DNA of 51,902 nucleotides from Clostridia bacterium (GCA_022797635.1 JAAWKZ010000005.1:1-51902); one strand, 5' to 3'. Shown: positions 35,568-45,532, counted from the first letter of the stretch. The notes: generated from the letters alone by a model not told the origin. A program made the numbers and translations.

Positions 35568-35613
35568 TCGCACTAGGGACAGATGTCACACAAACTAACG
35601 TCCCCTAGCGCGA
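35568..35613. repeat. REPIN-like palindromic element D
   Basis: TCGCACTAGGGAC and GTCCCCTAGCGCGA form an imperfect long stem around the core CACACAAACTAACG, then a T-run. It overlaps the end of the ancestral reading frame of the SpoU methyltransferase. Confidence 0.78.
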
Positions 35614-35647
35614 CATTTTTCTTCTTACATATTCATAAATCATAATA

Positions 35648-36397
35648 CTAGCAGCAACAGATGCATTTAAACTCTCTGTCTTTCCGAAGCATCGGAATTT
35701 TTACTTTTATATCTGCCATATCTTGAACTTCTCTAGAAACTCCCTTTGACTCATTTCCAATCACTATTACCTTTTTACGATAGTCTACTTCATAAATGCT
35801 TTTGCTCTCCTCTAGTGAAGTCGCCATTATCTCAAACTTATGTCTTCTTATATTTTGCAAAGTTTTTTGTAAATTCTGTGTTGTAATAATATTCATTCTA
35901 AAAATCGCTCCCATTGTAGAACGTACTACTTTAGGATTATATGGATCTGCACAATCTCCAGTTAAAATAATTTGTTTCAAGGCAGCACTATCTGCAGTCC
36001 TTAAAATTGTTCCCAAATTTCCTGGGTCTTGTACTCCGTCTAAAGCTAAAATAATATCTTCATTATAAGCAATATTATCACTATTATCTCCCTTTTCTAC
36101 TACCGCTAAAATCCCCTGTGGATTGACAACATCTGTAATACTTTGAAATAACTTTTTAGTAACATAAATACAATTATATTTAGCAATTTCATATAAAAGG
36201 CTTTGTTCTATACTGCCATCATTATCACAATCTTCACAAACTACTATCATTTTAATAGTAACATTTTCTTCAATTGCTTCTTTTACTAGTTTAATACCTT
36301 CTACTAAATATTCTTTTGTTTCATCTCGAAACTTTTTATCTTTCAATTTCTTAATATATTTAATTTGCTCATTGTCTTTACTTGAAATAATTTGCAT
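35648..36397 (-). CDS. TrmH/SpoU-type RNA 2'-O-methyltransferase, C-terminus frameshifted
   Basis: An rRNA/tRNA 2'-O-ribose methyltransferase of the SPOUT class. Substrate-binding N-domain (1-100), then motif 1 LDGVQDPGNLGTILRTADSA and motif 2 VIVIGNESKGVSREV. Motif 3, which completes the trefoil knot and SAM site, is missing from this frame: it ends in an aberrant REFKCICCC. One base shorter at 35684-35689 (CTTCGG to CTTGG), the minus strand would continue G-K-T-E-S-L-N-A-S-V-A-A-S-I-M-I-Y-E-Y-V-R-R-K to a stop at 35605. So this is either a recent frameshift or a sequence error. It lies 14 bp after mfd. Confidence 0.85.
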   Translation of the reverse strand: MQIISSKDNEQIKYIKKLKDKKFRDETKEYLVEGIKLVKEAIEENVTIKMIVVCEDCDNDGSIEQSLLYEIAKYNCIYVTKKLFQSITDVVNPQGILAVVEKGDNSDNIAYNEDIILALDGVQDPGNLGTILRTADSAALKQIILTGDCADPYNPKVVRSTMGAIFRMNIITTQNLQKTLQNIRRHKFEIMATSLEESKSIYEVDYRKKVIVIGNESKGVSREVQDMADIKVKIPMLRKDREFKCICCC

Positions 36398-36411
36398 TTT
36401 GTCACTCCTAT

Positions 36412-39400
36412 CTAACTACACAAATTTAAAAATTCTTTTACTTTGCTTATAATCTCTTTTTCTGTACGTTCTCTAACTTTGAAAGTAACATATGGCTCAA
36501 TTCCCTTCGAAAAACGAATGGCAATACCATATTGTTCATACAACTTCTCCATTTTTTCTGGTGTCATAACTTCTCTTGCAAAATAGAATACTATACTTTC
36601 TGGTCTTTGACTAATCTTAGTTGCTCCCACTTTTCTTGCTAGTTCTTTTATTCTAGCAATTTCTAATAAATTTTCTAATTCCACTGGTAGTTTTCCATAA
36701 CGGTCAATTACTTCATCTACTACATTTTGAATATCCTCTTCTGTTCTACAAAGAGCAATATTTTGATAAATTTCAATCTTTTGACTGCTATTATCAATAA
36801 AACTATCTGGTATATAGCTAGAAACAGATAAATCAATTTGTACATCTTGTTCTTCTCTTACTTCTATTCCTTGCATATTTTTGATGACTTCATCTAATAG
36901 CTTACAATACGTATCATATCCTACTTGTTCCATATGCCCATGCTGCATTTCTCCAAGCATGCTTCCTGCTCCGCGTATTTCTAAATCCCTCATTGCAATT
37001 TTAAATCCAGAACCAAATTCTGTAAATTCCTTTATTGCCTTTAATCTCTTGTCAGCTACTTCTGATAGTAGTTTATCTCTTCTATACATAATATAAGAAT
37101 ATGCTTGTTTTTCTCCTCTTCCAACTCTTCCTCTAATTTGATATAGCTGTGCTAATCCTAGCCTATCTGCATTTTCTACAATAATGGTATTAGCATTAGG
37201 AATATCAATTCCTGATTCTAAAATAGTAGTACAAACTAGTACATTAATTTCTTTTTTGATAAAGCTCTCCATAATTTCTTCTAGCTCTCTGCCAGACATT
37301 TGCCCATGAGCAAATCCTACTTTTGCTTCTGGAACTAGATGCGAAATTTCAGATGCTTTCTTCTCAATTCCCTCTACTTGGTTATATAGATAAAAGATTT
37401 GTCCTTCTCTTTCTAATTCTCTAGTAATAGCTTCTTGTACTACCTCTTTGTCATATTCTAATACATAAGTCTGTACAGGTTTTCTATTATGTGGTGGTTC
37501 ATAGATAACTGACATATCTCTTACGCCCACAATAGACATATGAAGCGTTCTAGGAATTGGCGTCGCTGTCATAGTTAACACATCTACATTATTTTTTAAT
37601 TGTTTGATTCTCTCTTTGTCTTTTACTCCAAAACGATGCTCTTCATCAATAATTAGTAGGCCTAAATCTTTGAAAATAACGTCTTGACTTAATAATCTAT
37701 GTGTTCCAACTACAACATCTACTTCTCCTAATTTTAGCTTTTTTACGATTTCATTTTGTTCTTTTTTGGTTCTAAAACGATTGAGCAATTCTACTTTCAT
37801 CGCAAATTCGCCCATTCTTGTCTTAAACTCCTCATACTGTTGATTGGCTAAAATAGTAGTTGGCACTAAATAAGCCACTTGTTTTTGGTCCATGACTGCC
37901 TTAAAAGCAGCACGAATAGCAACTTCCGTTTTTCCATATCCCACATCACCACAAAGAAGTCTGTCCATAGGAGTATCTCTTTCCATGTCTTTTTTTACTT
38001 CTTCAATACATCTTAGTTGATCCTCTGTCTCACTATATGGGAAGCTATCTTCAAATTGTGTTTGCCAAGGTGTATCTGGTGCATAGGCATATCCTTTTAT
38101 TTTTTGCCTTTTTGCATACAATTCTACTAAATCTTTTGCAATTTCTTCTAAATGCTTTTTAACTTTATTAGTAGTTGCACTCCATTCCTTTCCTCCTAAT
38201 TTATTTAATTTAGGACTAGAAGATTCACCACCACCAATATACTTTCTAACAGTATCTAAGTTATTAGTAGGTACATAAAGCATGTCATCATTTCTATATT
38301 GAATTTTAATATAATCTTTAGTCACATCATCTGCTGTAATAGTATTGACTCCTACAAATTGCCCAATACCATGTGTTTGATGCACAACAAAATCGCCTGG
38401 TTTTAAGTCTGCAAATACTATTTTTTCAGCTTGTTTAAAATTATTCGTTAATTTCTTTCTTTTGGGCTGTACCTCAAAGCTAGCTTCCATACTAATAACT
38501 ACTAAACCAATATCTACATTTTCAAAACCACTCGATAAACTACCTAAAGTGACAATAATTTCACCTGTTCTTATCACTACTTCACTTTCTTTTTCACCCT
38601 CTGCCATCTGCTCTTTTAAATTAGGCTCATAGCGATAATTCATCTCATTCTCTTTTAAAATATCACATACTTTTTTACTATTTAATTCATTTCCTGTCAA
38701 TAAAATAACTTTCTTTTTTTCTTTCTGATAAATCTTCAAATCCGAAAGTAACATTTCTAGTTCTAAACTATGAAAATGAATTTCCCTAGTATCAAAATGA
38801 AATTTTGTCATATTCTTTAAAATGTCATTTTGCTCTAAGTACAGTATTTGTTTTTGCTCCAAGTTATATTCAAAATTGCTCATATTTTGAATCGCTTCTG
38901 GTACAAACCTTTCTTTTTCAATTAAAGAATCCATCAAATGATTATTATCTAAGATAATATTTTCTTGTCTTTGACCTATTTTAGAGTTTTCATCTAATAC
39001 AAGCAAATATTCTTTTGATAAATAATCTAAAAAGTTTTCTTGCTGTTCATAAAATTGATTGAAATATTTATCAACTTTGCTGCTATACACACCTTGTTCA
39101 ATCAATTCTATATCTTCTTTTTCCTCTGGGTATTTTTCTTTTATTTTGCTCACAGCTTGCTTGACATCTTTTACTAATAATTCATGTGCTGGAAAAATGA
39201 TAATACTTTTTAACATTTCTGTTGATCTTTGAGAGGCAAGTTTAAAATAACGAATGGAATCTACTTCATCTCCCCAAAACTCAATTCTCACTCCAATATT
39301 TTCTGAGAGCCCTATATCTAAAATACCACCACGAATAGAAAACTGTCCTTTGTTTTCTACTAACTCATTTCGTTCATACCCTAGCTCTACCAAAGTATTC

Positions 39401-39858
39401 TTTAACTTTTCTAAAGAATATGGCTTACCAACAATAAACTCTACCATATCTTGATAAAGTTCTTTTTTGGAAATCATATTTTGCATCACTGTTTCAATTG
39501 TAGTAACTACAATAATTGGTCTTTTTTCTTTTTGAGCTAGTACCATTTGATTTAGTACTGCGATTCTTTCATATGGTAAATCTTTGCTTTGTGCTACATA
39601 GTCATATGCTGCCACTTCTCTTTTCGGAAAATACCATACTTTTTCTCCAAACTTTTCCATATCTTGGCATAACTTTTTAGCCTGTATCTCATTATAAGTT
39701 AATAAACAGATTGGTTGTCTTAGCTCTTGGTATAATGCTGTTAAAGCATGTGCTTTTTCTACGTCAACTAAGCCCGATAAAGATATCGGGCTTGTTTTCT
39801 TTTTTATCTCATCTATTACATCTTGAAATTTTTTTGTTTTTACTAATCCTTGTATCAT
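36412..39858 (-). CDS. mfd: Transcription-repair coupling factor Mfd
   Basis: 1148 residues. N-terminal UvrB-homology domains (1-450), RNA polymerase interaction domain (about 480-550: PGDFVVHQTHGIGQFVGV), superfamily 2 translocase with Walker A GDVGYGKTE, Walker B DEEH, TATPIPRTL and the TRG motif region VCTTILESGIDIPNANTI...GRVGR, and the C-terminal UvrA-binding D7 domain. Releases stalled RNA polymerase and recruits UvrA. The 5' end of the coding region contains a perfect 10-bp hairpin (39771-39794). Confidence 0.97.
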   Translation of the reverse strand: MIQGLVKTKKFQDVIDEIKKKTSPISLSGLVDVEKAHALTALYQELRQPICLLTYNEIQAKKLCQDMEKFGEKVWYFPKREVAAYDYVAQSKDLPYERIAVLNQMVLAQKEKRPIIVVTTIETVMQNMISKKELYQDMVEFIVGKPYSLEKLKNTLVELGYERNELVENKGQFSIRGGILDIGLSENIGVRIEFWGDEVDSIRYFKLASQRSTEMLKSIIIFPAHELLVKDVKQAVSKIKEKYPEEKEDIELIEQGVYSSKVDKYFNQFYEQQENFLDYLSKEYLLVLDENSKIGQRQENIILDNNHLMDSLIEKERFVPEAIQNMSNFEYNLEQKQILYLEQNDILKNMTKFHFDTREIHFHSLELEMLLSDLKIYQKEKKKVILLTGNELNSKKVCDILKENEMNYRYEPNLKEQMAEGEKESEVVIRTGEIIVTLGSLSSGFENVDIGLVVISMEASFEVQPKRKKLTNNFKQAEKIVFADLKPGDFVVHQTHGIGQFVGVNTITADDVTKDYIKIQYRNDDMLYVPTNNLDTVRKYIGGGESSSPKLNKLGGKEWSATTNKVKKHLEEIAKDLVELYAKRQKIKGYAYAPDTPWQTQFEDSFPYSETEDQLRCIEEVKKDMERDTPMDRLLCGDVGYGKTEVAIRAAFKAVMDQKQVAYLVPTTILANQQYEEFKTRMGEFAMKVELLNRFRTKKEQNEIVKKLKLGEVDVVVGTHRLLSQDVIFKDLGLLIIDEEHRFGVKDKERIKQLKNNVDVLTMTATPIPRTLHMSIVGVRDMSVIYEPPHNRKPVQTYVLEYDKEVVQEAITRELEREGQIFYLYNQVEGIEKKASEISHLVPEAKVGFAHGQMSGRELEEIMESFIKKEINVLVCTTILESGIDIPNANTIIVENADRLGLAQLYQIRGRVGRGEKQAYSYIMYRRDKLLSEVADKRLKAIKEFTEFGSGFKIAMRDLEIRGAGSMLGEMQHGHMEQVGYDTYCKLLDEVIKNMQGIEVREEQDVQIDLSVSSYIPDSFIDNSSQKIEIYQNIALCRTEEDIQNVVDEVIDRYGKLPVELENLLEIARIKELARKVGATKISQRPESIVFYFAREVMTPEKMEKLYEQYGIAIRFSKGIEPYVTFKVRERTEKEIISKVKEFLNLCS

Positions 39859-40062
39859 TTGAGTTTCCTTCTATTTTATTGATACTTCTAAAAGTATATC
39901 ATTTTTGTGGAAAATTATCAATAATTTATTTTAGAGTACACAAAAAATTCCTAAAATTTTACATTTAAGAATAATATGATGTTTTTAATTACTTTTCAAA
40001 TGAAAACAGAAACTTTTTCATAAAAAGACACCCCACATTTCTGCAGGGCATACTCAAGAAAG

Positions 40063-42678
40063 TTATAGCCATTCTCCATATCTTTTAATATATTCTTTTT
40101 TAACAATGCTTGCAATAAAACAGTATAAAATTGGAACACCTATAATAACAATAACAATATATTTTAGTGGAACCGCCGTTAATCCTAGTAATGCTCCTAA
40201 TGGCGTAAATGGCACAGCTATTGCAATTAGGCTTAATAATATAGATGTTGCATATACAGCATAAGAACTATTACTCTGTATAAATGGTACTTTTGCAGTC
40301 CTAATAATATGCAATCCTACTAAATTAGAAACTACTCCATAAGAAAACCAAATAGATTGAAAAATTGCCGCTTCTCTAATCTGAAAACCAAACCATAAAA
40401 TAACAAAAATGAACAAATCAAATATCGAACTAGTTGGTCCCATCCATAGCATAAAATGCTTGATACTATTCATGCTCCACCTTTTTGGCTTTTGTAAATA
40501 TTCATGGTCCACATGATCATAAGGAAGTGATAATTGACCTATATCATATAATAAGCTTTGCACTAATAACTGAATTGGAGTAATTGGAAAAAATGGTAAG
40601 AAAATACTAGCAATCAAAATAGACAATACCTCTCCAAAATTGAAACTGACTGCCATTTTAATATACTTTAACAAATTGCCAAAAGTCTTTCTTCCCTCCA
40701 TTACCCCATCTGTTAGTACATTTAAGTTTTTCTTTAATAAGATAATATCTGCTGTTTCCTTTGTAATATCTACTGCTGTATCTACTGAAATTCCTACTTC
40801 ACTGTTTTTAAGTGATGGTGCATCATTAATTCCATCTCCCATATATCCTACAATGTTTCCCTGCTCTTTTAAAACACGTACAATCCTTGCTTTTTGAATA
40901 GGAGAAAGCTTAGCAAATACATTCGTCTTTTTCAAGAGCCTTGCTAGCGCCATATCAGATAGTTTATCAACTTTACTTCCTAACACAATTTTATCTGTAT
41001 TAATATCTACCTTTTGACAAATTGATTTTGTAACATATTCATTATCTCCTGTTAGAACTATAACACGAATTCCATCACGGTTTAGTCTCGCAATTTCTTC
41101 TTTGCTACTTTTTTTTGGAGGATCTAAAAAACCTACAAAACCAATTAATGTCATCTTTTCCTCATCTTTTTTAGAAAAAAACTTTTTTTCATTTACTTCT
41201 TTTACACAAATTGCAATTACTCTTAGTCCATTTTCATTTAGCTCTTTTGTCATTTTCTTTATTTTTGATTTTATTTCACTTGTAATAGGTTTTACGTCTT
41301 GTTCTAACACTGTATTACAAATGCTTAAAGTTTCCTCTACTGCTCCCTTTGTAATCATAATTACTTTAGGTTTTTTTTCTTTCTTAATACTCAAAATAAC
41401 AGATAGCCTTCTTCTAGAAAAATCAAATGGTACTTCATCTACTTTGGCATATTCTTCTGCAATTTTTTGTAGTCCACTTTCTGTTACTCTTTTAATAACT
41501 GCCTCATCAATATTTCCTTTTAGTCCTGTTTGAAAATATGAATTTAAAAATGCTGTTTCTAAAACCTTACTATCTTCTTCTCCTACAAGATTTAAGTATT
41601 TCTCTAATACAATTTTATCCTCGGTTAATGTTCCTGTTTTATCTGTACATAAAATATTCATGGCTCCAAAAGATTGAATACTATCTAACTTTTTTACAAT
41701 TGTCTTTTTTTTAGACATATTCATTGCACCTTTTGCTAAACTAGAAGATAAAATCACTGGTAATAATAGTGGTGTAATTCCTATTGCAATAGCTACAGCA
41801 AATGTAAAGGCAGTTAAAGTATCATGTTTAAAACTATTTACTAAAAATGTAATGGGAATTAATACTAACATAAATCGAATCAATAACTTACTGACACTTT
41901 CTATTCCCTTTTGAAAGTTTGTTTTTGGCTTACCTTGTTCTATTGATTGTGCTATCTTACCAAAATAAGTGTCATCTGCAATTCTAAAAACAATTCCTTT
42001 TCCTATACCACTCATAACATTGGTTCCCATAAAGCAAATAGTATCTAAATCTGTAATATCATCTATTTTTTTATTTTCTGTGCTTTGTACTTTTCGTACA
42101 CTATCTGATTCTCCTGTTAAAGAAGATTGTACTACATATAAATCTTTTTGCTCTACAATTCTCAAATCCGCTGGTATGAGCTCTCCTGCAGATAATAATA
42201 CAACATCTCCTATTGTAATTTCATCTAAATATATTTTTTCTTCCTTTCCATCTCTCAAAACGGTGGTTTTGACTGCTACTAACTTTTTTAGTTTCTCTGC
42301 TGCTTTGTTCGATTTAAATACTTCAAAAAACTCTAAAAAAGTACTAATAATAATTAAGGAAATTACTACTATCAAATTTGCATAACTAGGCTCTTCTGGC
42401 AAAATCACATCTATATAGAACAATACAAAAGCAATACCTAATAAAATCAAGTTAAATGGACTAAAAAAACTTTGCCACAAATAATGATACCATTTCTTTG
42501 CTTTTGCTTGTTTCATTTGATTCTTTCCATATTTTTCTTGCCTTTTGATAACATCTTCTTGAGATAATCCTTCAAGAGAAAATTGGTTATTTTGTAAAAA
42601 TGTCTCTATACTACTATTATTTATCTCTCCGTAAACTTTCTGAATATCTATTTTCTCCTCTTGTTCTTGTTCGGACAT
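40063..42678 (-). CDS. mgtA: Magnesium-translocating P-type ATPase (MgtA type)
   Basis: 871 residues, P3B ATPase for Mg2+ uptake. An N-terminal cation-ATPase domain (SLEGLSQEDVIKRQEKYGKNQM) is followed by two helices, the actuator loop SSLTGES, helices with the ion site, phosphorylation motif DKTGTLTEDKIVLEKY, hinge VGYMGDGINDAP, and six C-terminal helices (YDIGQLSLPYDHVDHEYLQKPKRW is typical of MgtA). It appears monocistronic. No obvious Mg2+-sensing leader RNA is visible in the 70-bp gap before the REP-like element E. Confidence 0.93.
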   Translation of the reverse strand: MSEQEQEEKIDIQKVYGEINNSSIETFLQNNQFSLEGLSQEDVIKRQEKYGKNQMKQAKAKKWYHYLWQSFFSPFNLILLGIAFVLFYIDVILPEEPSYANLIVVISLIIISTFLEFFEVFKSNKAAEKLKKLVAVKTTVLRDGKEEKIYLDEITIGDVVLLSAGELIPADLRIVEQKDLYVVQSSLTGESDSVRKVQSTENKKIDDITDLDTICFMGTNVMSGIGKGIVFRIADDTYFGKIAQSIEQGKPKTNFQKGIESVSKLLIRFMLVLIPITFLVNSFKHDTLTAFTFAVAIAIGITPLLLPVILSSSLAKGAMNMSKKKTIVKKLDSIQSFGAMNILCTDKTGTLTEDKIVLEKYLNLVGEEDSKVLETAFLNSYFQTGLKGNIDEAVIKRVTESGLQKIAEEYAKVDEVPFDFSRRRLSVILSIKKEKKPKVIMITKGAVEETLSICNTVLEQDVKPITSEIKSKIKKMTKELNENGLRVIAICVKEVNEKKFFSKKDEEKMTLIGFVGFLDPPKKSSKEEIARLNRDGIRVIVLTGDNEYVTKSICQKVDINTDKIVLGSKVDKLSDMALARLLKKTNVFAKLSPIQKARIVRVLKEQGNIVGYMGDGINDAPSLKNSEVGISVDTAVDITKETADIILLKKNLNVLTDGVMEGRKTFGNLLKYIKMAVSFNFGEVLSILIASIFLPFFPITPIQLLVQSLLYDIGQLSLPYDHVDHEYLQKPKRWSMNSIKHFMLWMGPTSSIFDLFIFVILWFGFQIREAAIFQSIWFSYGVVSNLVGLHIIRTAKVPFIQSNSSYAVYATSILLSLIAIAVPFTPLGALLGLTAVPLKYIVIVIIGVPILYCFIASIVKKEYIKRYGEWL

Positions 42679-42748
42679 AATTTTCTCCTTTTTTGCATAT
42701 ATTTTTTCTTAAGTTTATTGTGCTACTTTTTTCAAGTTTTATACAATT

Positions 42749-42814
42749 TGTCAGATTGGGGACGTTCCTTTTTCTGACATCTTTGTCACAAAAAGGAACG
42801 TCCCCAATCTGACA
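42749..42814. repeat. REPIN-like palindromic element E
   Basis: TGTCAGATTGGGGACGTTCC... and its complement ending at 42814 form a pair of inverted arms around a short centre (TGACATCTTTGTCA). Sits between the divergent mgtA and ylbJ. Confidence 0.85.
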
Positions 42815-42834
42815 CCAAAAAGGAGATTTATATA

Positions 42835-43968
42835 ATGATAAAAGATTTGCCACTATCGAACTATGCAGAATTAGAACATACACCAAATAAAAATAAAATA
42901 AAAATCTGGGTATGTTCTTTAAAACAAAATGGAATTACTATTTTATTTTGCCTTTTCGTCATTTGCTTAGTTCTATTTTCTAGAACTAATCTATCTGCTG
43001 CAAAAAATGGACTTATTCTATGGGCTACTGCTGTTGTACCTTCTTTATTTCCTTTTTTTGTTGCAACTGAAATGCTGAGCTATACAAATGTTGTTTCTTG
43101 TTTAGGAAAATCGCTCACATCTATTATGCGTCCATTATTTGGAGTTCCTGGAGAAGCTGCATTTGCTTTTATTATGGGATTAATTTCTGGCTATCCAGTA
43201 GGTGCTAAAATTGTTAGTAACTTTATGGAACAAGGCATTTGTAGTAAAGAAGAAGCTGAAAGGATGCTTGCCTTCACCAACAATTCTGGTCCTTTATTTA
43301 TTGTAGGTACAGTTGGAATTACTTTATTTGGTAATACCACTATTGGCACTTTGCTTCTAATTACACATATTCTAGCTTGCATTAGTGTTGGTATTATTTT
43401 AAATATATGTACATGTCATAAAAGAAAAAATGAATTTATACCTTCTCATACTTCAATTGGTAAAAATCATAATAAGAAACAAGATAATAAGGCTACACCT
43501 CCTACCTTCTCTTCTCTAGGAGAAATCTTAGGCAATAGTATTAAAAATGCTACCTCAACAATTCTACTTATTGGGGGATTTGTCGTATTATTTTCTGTTA
43601 TCATTTCTATCTTGAACCAAAGCCATTTGTTAGATAGTTTTTCTAATATCTGCTCTCCTATATTTACTACATTTAAAGCACCGAGCGAATTTTGTAAACC
43701 TTTGCTTTCAGGAATTGTAGAATTAACAAACGGTGTTAGTTTAATTGCTGGAATCCCTACTAAAGATATTTCTATCAGTATTATTTTTAGTGCATTTTTA
43801 CTAGGTTTTGGTGGATTTTCTGTATTACTTCAAGTATTTAGTATTGTTAGTAAAAATGGTATATCCATTAAAAAATATGCCTATGGTAAATTATTACAAG
43901 GTTTTTTGGCAGCTTTGTATACAGGTCTTGCTATTCAATTTATTCCTTTTTTACAGTTTAACTTGTAA
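42835..43968 (+). CDS. ylbJ: Sporulation integral membrane protein YlbJ-type
   Basis: 377 residues with about eight hydrophobic helices and two gate-like (nucleoside transporter-type) repeats. Diagnostic segments: NGLILWATAVVPSLFPFFVATE, GEAAFAFIMGLISGYPVGAKIVSNFM, ERMLAFTNNSGPLFIVGTVGITLFG, and in the second half LLSGIVELTNGVSLIAGIP. YlbJ is sigma-E controlled and needed for spore cortex formation in Bacillus. AAAAAGGAG precedes the ATG. It lies just after REP-like element E. Confidence 0.9.
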   Translation: MIKDLPLSNYAELEHTPNKNKIKIWVCSLKQNGITILFCLFVICLVLFSRTNLSAAKNGLILWATAVVPSLFPFFVATEMLSYTNVVSCLGKSLTSIMRPLFGVPGEAAFAFIMGLISGYPVGAKIVSNFMEQGICSKEEAERMLAFTNNSGPLFIVGTVGITLFGNTTIGTLLLITHILACISVGIILNICTCHKRKNEFIPSHTSIGKNHNKKQDNKATPPTFSSLGEILGNSIKNATSTILLIGGFVVLFSVIISILNQSHLLDSFSNICSPIFTTFKAPSEFCKPLLSGIVELTNGVSLIAGIPTKDISISIIFSAFLLGFGGFSVLLQVFSIVSKNGISIKKYAYGKLLQGFLAALYTGLAIQFIPFLQFNL

Positions 43969-44049
43969 TGTCAGGCTGGTAACATACCTTAACAGACATA
44001 TTTTCTATTTTATAGAATACTATTTATTAATAGAGAAAGGATAGATTTT

Positions 44050-44271
44050 ATGGATAAAAATGATATGAATTTTAATTTTCCACCTTATATGAATTATGAT
44101 ATTGGTTGTGATCCAATTATGGGTGATCCTAACATGTTTAATCCTATGATGCAATATGAACAAGGATTTATGTATTATCGTTATTTAACACAACAAATAG
44201 AATATAAAATTAAGTGTAAAGAGTATGAAAAAATGTGTGGTAATTCTAGAAGCGAAAGAAGAGTGGAATAG
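44050..44271 (+). CDS. Small Met/Tyr-rich protein, 73 aa
   Basis: I do not recognise a family. The first half is rich in Met, Asn, Pro and Tyr (MDKNDMNFNFPPYMNYDIGC, MGDPNMFNPMMQYEQGF), followed by a charged helix (RYLTQQIEYKIKCKEYEKMC). The composition recalls small spore-coat-like proteins, and it follows ylbJ on the same strand 81 bp later, so a sporulation role is plausible but only inferred. AGAAAGGA precedes the ATG. Confidence 0.62.
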   Translation: MDKNDMNFNFPPYMNYDIGCDPIMGDPNMFNPMMQYEQGFMYYRYLTQQIEYKIKCKEYEKMCGNSRSERRVE

Positions 44272-44315
44272 AGAATACTTTTTATATTTTACTAGACTCA
44301 AATATTAAGTAAGTA

Positions 44316-44354
44316 AAAAACCAATAGGCCTCAACTTAAGCCTACTGGTTTTTT
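44316..44354. terminator. Bidirectional terminator between the small gene and the WG-repeat gene
   Basis: AAAAACCAATAGGC / GCCTACTGGTTTTTT around a CTCAACTTAA loop. Confidence 0.85.
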
Positions 44355-44369
44355 CTATCCTTTTTTAGT

Positions 44370-45047
44370 CTAATATTTAATTGGTTGATTATTTTCATCA
44401 AAATAAGTTGCCTTCCCCTCATAAGACGAAAGTGTAATATTCTTATATTTAAATGGGATAATTATATTTTCTTCTCTATCTATAAACCCCCAATGACCAT
44501 CCCTAAACGCAGGTGCAAGTCCATCAATAAACGACCATAATCCATCATATTTAAATTCAGTAATCTCATTTCCATAACAATCTATAAAAGCCCATTTGTA
44601 TCCTTTTCTTACTGACGCTATCCCTTCACTAAATAAATTTGCATAATCATATTGAAATAGTATTACTGTTTCTCCATATTCATTTACATATCCCCATTTT
44701 CCATTTTTTTCTTTTGGAAATATACTATTACTTAAATCAATTGTGTTATGTCTATTATTTGGTTCTTCCATAAAAGTAAACTCAACATTACTTCCAATAG
44801 CTGTGATATTTACTTTACTATCTTCTAATCTATCATCTCTTTCTTCTTGTAAAACTTCATTTACATTAAGCATATTCTCTAATATTAAAGAAGAACAATC
44901 ATCAACTAGAATATCATAACTAATTGTGAGAATTGTAATAAGTAAACATCTCTTTACATTTTTTATGTTGCTCTTATCTTCCAAAACACTCTTTAAAAGA
45001 ACGCAGATAATAGTTAAAATTAATATAATAACGAGCTTGATATTCAT
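44370..45047 (-). CDS. WG-repeat protein with membrane anchor
   Basis: 225 residues. An N-terminal transmembrane helix (NIKLVIILILTIICVLL) and a second hydrophobic stretch (LLITILTISYDILV) precede a linker and three WG beta repeats in the C-terminal half: KWGYVNEYGETVILFQYDYA, KWAFIDCYGNEITEFKYDGL and HWGFIDREENIIIPFKYKNI. WG repeats form propeller-like surfaces of unknown ligand specificity. The upstream 320 bp (45048-45367) are AT-rich with nothing I can support except the tRNA at the far end. Confidence 0.8.
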   Translation of the reverse strand: MNIKLVIILILTIICVLLKSVLEDKSNIKNVKRCLLITILTISYDILVDDCSSLILENMLNVNEVLQEERDDRLEDSKVNITAIGSNVEFTFMEEPNNRHNTIDLSNSIFPKEKNGKWGYVNEYGETVILFQYDYANLFSEGIASVRKGYKWAFIDCYGNEITEFKYDGLWSFIDGLAPAFRDGHWGFIDREENIIIPFKYKNITLSSYEGKATYFDENNQPIKY

Positions 45048-45367
45048 AAATTCATCCTCCTTATTATTCTCTTTTTATCTTTCTTCTCTTTAGTTTTTTC
45101 TTACTTATTACTTTTCTTTTTTTAAATCCTCCTCTTCTTAGATTATAACCTTATTTCTGTAATTCTGTAGAACTATTCACCTACCTTTCACTTTATATTC
45201 TACCAAAAAATAAAGTTAGTACATTACTTTTCTCTTATCTTACCTTTATAAAATGAATTCTAATGATTATTCATAATTCTTATTTATCTAAAAAGTTTTT
45301 ACAAAAAAAAAATAACTTACAGATATTTATTTTTCAATTTTTCAAACTGTAAGCTATTAAATATTTA

Positions 45368-45444
45368 TGGTAGCGACGGTGGGGCTCGAACCTACGACCT
45401 ACCGGGTATGAACCGGTTGCTCTAGCCAACTGAGCTACGTCGCC
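45368..45444 (-). tRNA. tRNA-Met (CAT), elongator type
   Basis: 77 nt with the CCA end encoded. Acceptor GGCGACG/CGTCGCT-like pairing, D arm GCTCAGTTGGCTAGAGC, anticodon loop TTCATAC between ACCGG and CCGGT, T loop GGTTCGAGCC. The first acceptor base pairs normally, unlike initiator tRNA. A tRNA-Ile with lysidine at a CAT anticodon cannot be fully excluded. Confidence 0.95.
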
Positions 45445-45505
45445 ATTTGATTTATTTATTCTTTATAATATCATTTAGTAATATCTTTGTCAAGTAAAAA
45501 CAAAA

Positions 45506-45532
45506 AAAAGTTGAGGTTTTCTCAACTTTTTT
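45506..45532 (-). terminator. Terminator of the 98-aa gene
   Basis: AAAAGTTGAG/CTCAACTTTT with GTTTT loop and a run of T on the minus strand. Confidence 0.8.

Noticed and set aside
42617-42886. 89-codon minus-strand ORF across the REP-like element upstream of mgtA
   Set aside because: It runs through the palindrome and overlaps the mgtA start in another frame, with no recognisable protein features.
45048-45367. Possible gene in the 320-bp gap upstream of the WG-repeat gene
   Set aside because: AT-rich sequence without a credible start, ribosome binding site or coding pattern on either strand.
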